The position numbers were made by a program, and so were the translations under genes. 12,082 nucleotides of DNA, taken from PXAP01 sp964520585. Lineage in GTDB: Bacteria; Bacteroidota; Bacteroidia; Bacteroidales; PUMT01. The stretch lies in NCBI GenBank assembly GCA_964520585.1, contig CAZFOO010000115.1, positions 1-12,082 of the forward strand. The letters are read 5' to 3'. The notes beneath the pieces are model-generated. The model ran no database searches. It was not told where the DNA came from and worked only from the letters and a program-made list of their open reading frames with translations. Shown here piece after piece: positions 1-5,850 of this stretch (positions are counted from its first letter, which is position 1; each line of letters begins with the position of its first letter).

Positions 1-1
1 C

Positions 2-754
2 TGTCATGTTTTCAGAGACCTTCTTGACCATCCAAAATTCGGCTCGGTAACTAATGGCTACAATGTATGGTCGGATCATGTAAGATCATTCGGATTGGGT
101 GACCGGCTTAATGGTGATTTCACCAATGAGCTGAGGGGAAATGTACCAATGGCCAGTTATTTTGACCGTTTTTACGGGGAAAACAGGTGGCGGTCATTGC
201 AACTTGTTTCCATGGCTATCGGACAGGGAGAAATGGAAGTCACTCCGATACAAATGGCAAATATGACAACTGCCTTTGCTAACAGGGGTTATTATATAAC
301 TCCTCATATTCTGAAAGGCATTGAAAATGAATCAGCAGGTAACAATTTTCAAGAAAGGATCTATACAACCATAGACTCGGTATGGTTTGAACCGGTAATA
401 GAAGGGATGTACCGGACAGTTAACGGTCCTGACGGGGGTACTGCCAGAATTGCACAGGTGCCGGGACTTGATATTTGCGGAAAGACGGGGACTGCAGAAA
501 ATCCCCACGGTGATGATCATTCCGTTTTTGTGGCGTTTGCTCCCAGGAATAATCCAAAAATAGCCATTGCTGTATATGTCGAAAATGCCGGCTACGGATC
601 AACAATGGCGGCACCCATTGCCAGTCTGATCATTGAAAAATACCTTACAGGGGAGGTTTCCAGAAAATGGCTTGAAGATCGCATGTTAAAGGCTGATTTT
701 ATAAACAGGGAGGATCTTGTAACATCAGAAACCGAAACGGAGGGGGAAGAATAA
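2..754 (+). CDS. mrdA: Penicillin-binding protein 2 (peptidoglycan transpeptidase), C-terminal part, cut by the window start
   Basis: The reading frame is open to the left edge, so the true start lies outside the window and the ATG at 95 is internal. The protein is a class B PBP, a periplasmic transpeptidase anchored in the inner membrane that cross-links the strands made by its SEDS partner RodA during cell elongation. The third active-site motif KTGT is encoded at 482-493 in the context CGKTGTAENPHG, followed by HSVFVAFAP, both typical of the PBP2/FtsI transpeptidase fold. The segment SMAIGQGEMEVTPIQMAN (about 210-264) is the usual conserved stretch between the SxN and KTG motifs. The SxxK and SxN motifs must lie upstream; the visible part begins about where SxN would just have ended. 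The stop TAA (752-754) abuts the rodA ATG, which fits the usual elongasome operon. The last ~20 residues are acidic and poorly conserved. Confidence 0.95.
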   Translation, partial: CHVFRDLLDHPKFGSVTNGYNVWSDHVRSFGLGDRLNGDFTNELRGNVPMASYFDRFYGENRWRSLQLVSMAIGQGEMEVTPIQMANMTTAFANRGYYITPHILKGIENESAGNNFQERIYTTIDSVWFEPVIEGMYRTVNGPDGGTARIAQVPGLDICGKTGTAENPHGDDHSVFVAFAPRNNPKIAIAVYVENAGYGSTMAAPIASLIIEKYLTGEVSRKWLEDRMLKADFINREDLVTSETETEGEE

Positions 755-2179
755 ATGAACCGGAAAATTAATGTATGGGGAAATCTTGACTGGATAACAG
801 TACTGGTTTATCTTTTATTGCTTCTCATTGGGTGGTTAAGTATATATTCTGCCGGTTATGAAGAGGCCAGCCAGGGCATATTAGATACTTCCAAAAATCA
901 CGGCAAGCAATTCATCTGGATTACGGCAGCCATATTTCTGGCTGCTGCGGTAATGATGACGGACAGCAAGTTTTTTCCGTTTTTCTCATATTTCTTTTAT
1001 GCATTTACTATTTTTCTTCTGATAGCCGTCCTGTTTTTTGGTATTGAGGTTAATGCTCAAAAGGCATGGTTCCAGATAGCTGGAATCCGGATACAGCCGG
1101 CTGAATTTGCCAAACTCGCAACAGCCCTGGCCCTGGCACAATATCTTAGTAACTCCAAACAAAAAATACATGATACAAGAGTGCTGCTCAACCTGGCAGG
1201 TATCATTTTTCTTCCGGTACTGCTCATAACTCTCCAGCCCGATACAGGCTCTGCCCTTGTATTCATGTCATTTATCCTGGTGCTTTTCAGGGAAGGTCTG
1301 AGCGGATACGTTCTTTTTTTTATGTTTATTTTCATGATACTTTCAGTACTGGCACTGTTGATGACAGTTACAAATATGCTCATACTCCTGTTATCTGTTG
1401 CATTTATCACTCACCTGGCACTTGGACGTAATGTAAAATTATCCATCAAAGCCGGGTTTTTATTTTCCCTTATCGGTTCATTGGTTATTGGCATATATTA
1501 TATGTTTTATTCTGAAGCCCTGCTGGAGATTAAACTTATTGTTGCAGCACTTACAGCCAGCATAATCCTGTTTATCATGGCATTGGCATACAGGAAACGA
1601 TATGCTCCGCTCCTTATGGGTTTTCTTATAACCGCCATAGTTTATACCTACTCGGTCGATTATGTGTTCGATAATGTACTGATGCCTCATCAGAGAAGCA
1701 GAATAAACATAGTTCTTGGATTTGATGATGACCCGATGGGACAAAGTTATAATATAAACCAGTCCAAAATAGCCATTGGAAGCGGGGGTCTGACCGGTAA
1801 GGGATATCTGCAGGGAACACAAACCAAGTTTAATTTCGTACCAGAGCAAAGTACTGATTTTATTTTCTGTACAATAGGTGAAGAATTCGGATTTGCAGGA
1901 TCTTTTATGATAATCTCCCTGTTTGTATTTCTGCTTTTACGGATAATATATCTTTCGGAAAGACAAAGATCTTCTTTTGCAAGAATTTACGGGTACTCTC
2001 TGGTAGCTGTTCTTTTCACCCATATAACCGTAAACATCGGAATGACAATAGGAGCGGTTCCTGTTATAGGCATTCCACTTCCTTTTATCAGCTACGGCGG
2101 CTCGGCCATGTGGGCATATACTATCATGCTCTTTATTTTTTTAAGGCTCGACGCCAGCAGGATGGAATACCTGAAGTAA
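755..2179 (+). CDS. rodA: RodA, SEDS-family peptidoglycan glycosyltransferase
   Basis: This is an integral membrane polymerase of lipid II that acts with PBP2 in the rod/elongation complex. Visible SEDS signatures are WFQIAGIRIQPAEFAKLA (residues 105-122), LQPDTGSALVF (160-170), the acidic loop FDDDPMGQSY (323-332, where the family's catalytic Asp is expected), QSKIAIGSGGLTGKG (336-350), the EQSTDFIFCTIGEEFGF stretch (364-380) and the C-terminal GIPLPFISYGGSAMW (439-453). At 474 residues it is about 100 longer than E. coli RodA. The extra length lies in hydrophobic segments around residues 180-295, consistent with additional membrane helices; I believe long RodA proteins are common in Bacteroidota. 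The ATG at 755 directly follows the mrdA stop, and the purine-rich AGGGGGAAGA at 741-750 can serve as ribosome binding site. Co-transcription and translational coupling with mrdA are likely. No clear terminator was seen in the 90 bp before the convergent acpH. Confidence 0.96.
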   Translation: MNRKINVWGNLDWITVLVYLLLLLIGWLSIYSAGYEEASQGILDTSKNHGKQFIWITAAIFLAAAVMMTDSKFFPFFSYFFYAFTIFLLIAVLFFGIEVNAQKAWFQIAGIRIQPAEFAKLATALALAQYLSNSKQKIHDTRVLLNLAGIIFLPVLLITLQPDTGSALVFMSFILVLFREGLSGYVLFFMFIFMILSVLALLMTVTNMLILLLSVAFITHLALGRNVKLSIKAGFLFSLIGSLVIGIYYMFYSEALLEIKLIVAALTASIILFIMALAYRKRYAPLLMGFLITAIVYTYSVDYVFDNVLMPHQRSRINIVLGFDDDPMGQSYNINQSKIAIGSGGLTGKGYLQGTQTKFNFVPEQSTDFIFCTIGEEFGFAGSFMIISLFVFLLLRIIYLSERQRSSFARIYGYSLVAVLFTHITVNIGMTIGAVPVIGIPLPFISYGGSAMWAYTIMLFIFLRLDASRMEYLK

Positions 2180-2269
2180 TGCCCAAAGTATTGCCTGATA
2201 TATTCCAGGTAATGGAAGAGTTAAAACAGGCATATAAACTACTTCGGCAGCTTATAAAAATTACGTCTG

Positions 2270-2887
2270 TTATTTCAGGTAGCCGGGAGAATGAAATTCA
2301 TTAATTGCTATGGAATGATTCTTTTCAACATAAGCAATCATTTCAGGAAAAAAGTGCAAAAATTCATCCCGGAATAAATGATAGTTTTTTCTTAGTTCTG
2401 ATATTGCAAAAGTTGTCTCATTGGGCAAAGAGGTACGTCTGGTCATTCTTCTTAACACACCTTCTATACCCTCGATACTAGTATAGGATTCGAGCCAGTT
2501 ATTGATAATGAAAAAAGGAAGAAACGTCTTTATTTCATTAGGTAATATAAAATAATTACTGACAAGGATCTCATACATATTGACTACGTACTGGGGTAAA
2601 GGATGCCTGGAAAACATTCCCCATTCGCTGGCCAGAAAATGATCGTAAAAAATATCAACAATTACCCCGGAATACCGGCGAAAACGCTTTTTTAAATGCA
2701 TCTTGCTCTGATTTACCACAGGATGTATGTCGGTAAACCGGTCAATCTTTCGATGCAGAACAATACCTTTTCTTACAAGCTCAGGATATTTTTCATAATT
2801 CCTGCCTTTGACATAATCGCCAATAAAATTCCCAATCTTGATCTCATCAGATTCTCCGGACAAATAGATATGTGCTAGAAAATTCAA
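2270..2887 (-). CDS. acpH: Acyl carrier protein phosphodiesterase (AcpH/DUF479 family), TTG start
   Basis: Family members hydrolyse the 4'-phosphopantetheine arm from holo-ACP, giving apo-ACP. The 205-residue length is close to E. coli AcpH (about 193). Conserved elements are the N-terminus MNFLAHIYLS, GNFIGDYVKG (residues 19-28), GIVLHRKIDRFTDIHP (41-56) and VDIFYDHFLASEW (77-89). Together they supply the His and Asp residues (D24, H45, D49, D53, D78, D82, H83) expected to form the HD-like metal site. The start is TTG at 2885-2887: an in-frame TGA lies only three codons upstream, and the family-typical MNFLAH begins exactly at this TTG. No Shine-Dalgarno sequence or TAnnTTTG box is evident upstream. 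The gene converges on rodA with 90 bp between the stops. In vivo activity in Bacteroidota is inferred from the family; the family itself is a confident call. Confidence 0.9.
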   Translation of the reverse strand: MNFLAHIYLSGESDEIKIGNFIGDYVKGRNYEKYPELVRKGIVLHRKIDRFTDIHPVVNQSKMHLKKRFRRYSGVIVDIFYDHFLASEWGMFSRHPLPQYVVNMYEILVSNYFILPNEIKTFLPFFIINNWLESYTSIEGIEGVLRRMTRRTSLPNETTFAISELRKNYHLFRDEFLHFFPEMIAYVEKNHSIAINEFHSPGYLK

Positions 2888-3076
2888 ATTACAGGGTCAG
2901 ATTTCACGAGTGCTATAGTCTAAGGGTTTCAACAATAAAGATAATGATAAATGAATCAAGAAGTGAAGTATCTAATATGTTTTTGAACTTTTTCCTGAAT
3001 TATTCGATTAATTTGCCTATTTTCGAGTGCATCGTATTGAAATAATGTTCAAAAATTAGCCACCGGAGCAAAAATG

Positions 3077-3107
3077 TTTGGGCTGAAAAAATTTTCATGT
3101 ATATTTC
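3077..3107 (+). promoter_or_regulatory. Bacteroidota-type promoter for the gene at 3221
   Basis: TTTG at 3077-3080 is followed after 19 bp by TATATTTC at 3100-3107. This matches the Bacteroidota -33 TTTG / -7 TAnnTTTG arrangement except for the last base. Transcription would begin near 3113, leaving a leader of about 108 nt that contains the repeat at 3112-3156. Confidence 0.55.
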
Positions 3108-3111
3108 TCCC

Positions 3112-3156
3112 GTAAAAAAAAGAAGCCAATATTTTGTTCAGAAAATACAAAATTTT
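3112..3156 (+). repeat. Leader repeat copy 1 with two CAAAATTTTG-type boxes 21 bp apart
   Basis: This 45-bp stretch matches 8731-8775 without gaps at 36 of 45 positions by hand count. It contains CAATATTTTG (3127-3136) and the perfect palindrome CAAAATTTTG (3148-3157, one base past the aligned block), whose centres are 21 bp apart, two helical turns. The 14-mer ACAAAATTTTGACT (3147-3160) also occurs as its exact reverse complement at 8743-8756. It lies just downstream of the predicted transcription start, a position suited to an operator or a leader-RNA element. Function is inferred. Confidence 0.5.
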
Positions 3157-3220
3157 GACTGACAGGAGGAACTGCTTCGCTTTACCATTACATTAACAAA
3201 TAATCAATTAAAACCGTTTT

Positions 3221-4552
3221 ATGAGAAAACAAAATGTTATAATAATTGGAGCCGCCGGAAGAGATTTCCACAACTTTAACACTTATTACAGGGATAACGA
3301 GAAGTACAATGTAGTTGCATTCACCGCCGCCCAGATACCGGATATCCATGGAAGGAAATACCCGGCCGAACTCGCTGGGAAACTATACCCTGAAGGAATA
3401 CCCATCCATGCCCAGAAGGAACTTCCATCCCTAATAAAGGATATGGGAGCAGATACATGCTCCTTTGCCTATTCTGACATTTCCTACCAGGAGGTGATGG
3501 AAGTCAGCGCCATAGTAAATGCCGCCGGGGCAAATTTTCAACTACTTGGTCCTGCTCATACCCAGATAAAAAGTAGCAAGCCGGTTATATCGGTATGTGC
3601 TGTCAGAACAGGTTGCGGAAAGAGCCAAACATCCAGGAAGGTTATTGAAATACTAATGGAACTCGGACTAAAGGTTGTGGCAATCAGGCATCCTATGCCT
3701 TACGGTGACCTTGCTGCACAGAAAGTACAGCGATATGCTCATATTGATGATCTTACAAAGCATAATTGCACAATTGAAGAAATGGAAGAGTATGAACCAC
3801 ATATTGTCAGAGGAAATGTTATTTATGCCGGAGTAGATTATGAAGCCATTATACGCGAAGCAGAAAAAGAGGCGGATGTAATTGTATGGGACGGAGGAAA
3901 TAACGACTTCTCTTTTTATAAACCGGATCTTTCGGTAACGGTCACTGATCCTCACAGGGCCGGTCATGAGCTTTCCTATTATCCCGGCGAAGTGACTCTC
4001 AGAGTCGCGGATATTGTGGTAATCAACAAGATAGACAGTTCTTCCCCCGAAAATATCCAGAAGTTGAGGGATAATATCGAAAAGGTAAACCCTGCGGCTG
4101 TCGTAGTCGATGCCGCTTCTCCGCTTACAGTGGAAAGCCCTGAGGTAATAAAGGGTAAACGGGTTCTGGTTGTAGAGGATGGTCCTACCCTGACCCATGG
4201 GAATATGACTATAGGAGCAGGTACAGTTGCCGCAAAAAAATATGGTGCCAGCCAGCTTGTTGATCCAAGACCTTACATCGTGGGAAAACTTGAAGAAACG
4301 TTTGAGACATATCCTGAAATCGGTATTTTATTACCTGCCATGGGTTATGGAAAGGAACAGATAAGTGATTTGGAAAAAACAATAAACGGAGCGGATTGTG
4401 ATTCGGTAGTCATAGCCACACCAATTGACCTGCAAAGAATAATCAAGATCAACAAGCCCTCCACCAACGTAAGCTATGAACTTCAGGAAATTGGGAAACC
4501 CGATCTGAAAGAGCTTCTCAGTGAATTCGTAACAAAAAACAAGATAGTTTGA
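3221..4552 (+). CDS. Cyclic 2,3-diphosphoglycerate synthetase-like P-loop NTPase/GTPase
   Basis: The 443-residue cytoplasmic protein resembles archaeal cyclic 2,3-diphosphoglycerate synthetase (cpgS), which closes 2,3-bisphosphoglycerate into the cyclic compound at the cost of ATP. The N-terminus is Rossmann-like (NVIIIGAAGRDFHNFN, residues 5-20). A P-loop follows in a SIMIBI-like context, AVRTGCGKSQTSRKV (127-141). VIVWDGGNNDFSFYKPD (220-236) looks like the Walker B region, VVINKID (266-272) is like a GTPase G4 motif, and VVEDGPTLTHGNMTIGAG (317-334) is a conserved block of the family. Length is close to the archaeal enzyme. The role of bacterial homologues is not settled, so no symbol is given. 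The ATG at 3221 is the first start after an in-frame TAA at 3209-3211; no Shine-Dalgarno precedes it closely. It is monocistronic, with its own promoter and terminator. Confidence is high for the family and low for the reaction. Confidence 0.8.
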   Translation: MRKQNVIIIGAAGRDFHNFNTYYRDNEKYNVVAFTAAQIPDIHGRKYPAELAGKLYPEGIPIHAQKELPSLIKDMGADTCSFAYSDISYQEVMEVSAIVNAAGANFQLLGPAHTQIKSSKPVISVCAVRTGCGKSQTSRKVIEILMELGLKVVAIRHPMPYGDLAAQKVQRYAHIDDLTKHNCTIEEMEEYEPHIVRGNVIYAGVDYEAIIREAEKEADVIVWDGGNNDFSFYKPDLSVTVTDPHRAGHELSYYPGEVTLRVADIVVINKIDSSSPENIQKLRDNIEKVNPAAVVVDAASPLTVESPEVIKGKRVLVVEDGPTLTHGNMTIGAGTVAAKKYGASQLVDPRPYIVGKLEETFETYPEIGILLPAMGYGKEQISDLEKTINGADCDSVVIATPIDLQRIIKINKPSTNVSYELQEIGKPDLKELLSEFVTKNKIV

Positions 4553-4592
4553 TTTTCAAAAAATTGATTTCCAGAAAGACTGATATTTCCAG

Positions 4593-4623
4593 AAAAACAG
4601 CGATTATATGATCGCTGTTTTTT
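4593..4623. terminator. Rho-independent terminator between the cDPGS-like gene and rsgA
   Basis: AAAAACAGCGAT (4593-4604) pairs perfectly with ATCGCTGTTTTT (4611-4622) around the 6-nt loop TATATG, and the T-run continues to 4623. The flanking A-run makes the hairpin usable in both directions, but only the plus strand has a gene ending just before it (stop at 4552). It separates this transcript from rsgA. A direct repeat of 11 bp, ATTTCCAGAAA at 4567-4577 and 4585-4595, lies immediately upstream. Confidence 0.85.
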
Positions 4624-4646
4624 ATTCACGGATGATCAATTATCCT

Positions 4647-4654
4647 TATTTTTG
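4647..4654 (+). promoter_or_regulatory. rsgA: -7 element of the rsgA promoter
   Basis: TATTTTTG fits the TAnnTTTG -7 consensus of Bacteroidota. Transcription would start around 4661, only about 8 nt before the TTG start at 4669. No good TTTG is found ~20 bp upstream; that position falls in the terminator T-run and the bases after it. Confidence 0.45.
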
Positions 4655-4668
4655 TAAAAAAACAGTAA

Positions 4669-5607
4669 TTGGAAAAAGGAATTGTTATCAAGACAACAGG
4701 TAGCTGGCATACGGTGAGGGACAGTAATAAAAACACCGTACCCTGCAAAATAAAGGGAAAGCTAAGAACAAGAGGCATACGCACCACAAATCCGGTTGCA
4801 GTTGGTGATAAAGTGGAATTTTACAGACTTGACAGGGAAAAGACAGGTATAATTACCGAAATACTTAAAAGAAATAATTATATTATAAGAAAATCTTCTA
4901 AGCTGTCAAAAGAATCACATGTTCTTGCCGCCAATCTCGATCAGGCATTCCTAATGATTTCCCTGGTCGCACCAAGAACAACCCTCAGGTTTATCGACAG
5001 ATTTCTGGCTACGAGCGAAGCATATGAAATTCCCGCGGTCATAATATTTAACAAAACCGATCTTTATAATAATGAACTGTTAGATGAAATGAAAGATCTA
5101 AAGTCATTATATGGTTCAATAGGATACGATTCGGTTGAAACTTCGGCAGTTCTGAATAAAGGAGTCAGTGAACTGAGAGAAAGGATGAAAGATAAAATAA
5201 GTCTTGTTGCCGGAAACTCTGGCGTGGGAAAATCATCAATTATCAATGCCATCGATCCTTCACTTGATCTTAAAACTCTTCCTGTATCCGAATTCCACTC
5301 CACGGGAAGACACACCACTACATTCTCGGAAATGTTTGAACTATCTTCTGGAGGGTTCATAATTGATACTCCCGGGATCAAAGGATTCGGGCTAATAGAT
5401 ATGGATAAAGAGGAGATTTCCCACTTCTTTCCTGATATTTTTGCCTTTTCCAAAAATTGCCAGTATTACAACTGCATGCATATTAATGAGCCTAACTGTG
5501 CCGTTAAAAAAGCAGTTGAAGAAAAAAAACTCAGCATCAGCCGGTACGAAAGCTACCTGAGTCTTTACTTTGAGGATAAGGGAAAATACCGTATCTCACG
5601 GTACTGA
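4669..5607 (+). CDS. rsgA: Small-subunit ribosome assembly GTPase RsgA, TTG start
   Basis: RsgA is a circularly permuted GTPase that checks late maturation of the 30S subunit. An N-terminal OB domain (residues ~1-70, beginning MEKGIVIKTTGSWHTV) precedes the GTPase motifs in permuted order: G4 NKTD (128-131), G1 GNSGVGKSS (182-190), the GRHTTT switch segment (213-218) and G3 DTPG (233-236). The C-terminal zinc knuckle has C264, C269, H271 and C277, spaced C-x4-C-x-H-x5-C. At 312 residues it is of normal length and looks intact. The start must be TTG at 4669-4671: an in-frame TAA directly precedes it, and the conserved N-terminus begins here. There is no Shine-Dalgarno. The gene lies between the upstream terminator and a 243-bp gap, so it is probably monocistronic. 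Confidence 0.95.
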   Translation: MEKGIVIKTTGSWHTVRDSNKNTVPCKIKGKLRTRGIRTTNPVAVGDKVEFYRLDREKTGIITEILKRNNYIIRKSSKLSKESHVLAANLDQAFLMISLVAPRTTLRFIDRFLATSEAYEIPAVIIFNKTDLYNNELLDEMKDLKSLYGSIGYDSVETSAVLNKGVSELRERMKDKISLVAGNSGVGKSSIINAIDPSLDLKTLPVSEFHSTGRHTTTFSEMFELSSGGFIIDTPGIKGFGLIDMDKEEISHFFPDIFAFSKNCQYYNCMHINEPNCAVKKAVEEKKLSISRYESYLSLYFEDKGKYRISRY

Positions 5608-5850
5608 ATTTATATCGATAATTATCATCAGGAGCATAAAAATACTGGCAATAATCTCTCTTAAACAATCTATCCTGCAACATAACCACTCATGCCAATC
5701 AAGCAAAGTTCATACAGGAATTAACCATGCCCAAAGCAAAATGACTTTTAAATCAATCCAAAGCATATAAAAAAATGAATTTTTGAAATTCAGGCTTTAT
5801 TTGAAGTTATATTTTTTATCTTTCAAAATTCTAAAGAACCGCCATTTTTC

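Larger units (their letters stand above)
2888..3220. other. 333-bp intergenic region between divergent acpH and the cyclic-DPG-synthetase-like gene
   Basis: No convincing coding sequence is contained here. The right half holds a TTTG/TATATTTC promoter candidate (3077-3107), an A-rich repeat element shared with the region upstream of the gene at 8837, and an unexplained AGGAGGA at 3165-3171 that lies ~50 bp before the next ATG. The left half (about 2888-3070) is AT-rich, and I see no promoter that clearly serves acpH and no stable hairpin. Confidence 0.6.

Noticed and set aside
1478..1849. 123-codon open frame on the minus strand
   Set aside because: Antisense to conserved RodA membrane segments; no start signal or recognisable motif.
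2180..2269. Possible terminator between convergent rodA and acpH
   Set aside because: Only 4-6 bp stems (for example CCTG/CAGG at about 2194-2209) without a T-run; not enough to call.
2110..2304. 64-codon plus-strand frame across the rodA 3' end
   Set aside because: Overlaps the conserved rodA C-terminus in another frame and runs into acpH antisense; no ribosome binding site.
3668..4198. 176-codon open frame on the minus strand
   Set aside because: Lies wholly antisense to the well-conserved cDPGS-like gene; the translation has no recognisable domain and looks like a shadow of the coding strand.
5064..5453. 129-codon open frame on the minus strand
   Set aside because: Antisense to the GTPase domain of rsgA; low-complexity Ser/Ile/Leu-rich translation and no start signals.
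5570..5770. 66-codon plus-strand frame across the end of rsgA
   Set aside because: Starts inside rsgA in another frame; Ser/Ile-rich translation of AT-rich intergenic DNA with no recognisable motif.
5777..5824. Small hairpin (GAATTT-TTG-AAATTC) and promoter-like boxes upstream of the hybrid kinase
   Set aside because: The stem is short and AT-only apart from its ends. The best -33/-7 pairings (TTTG 5782 with TATATTTT 5808, spacer 22; TATCTTTC 5817 with TTTG 5800, spacer 13) do not fit the usual spacing, so no promoter or terminator is claimed.
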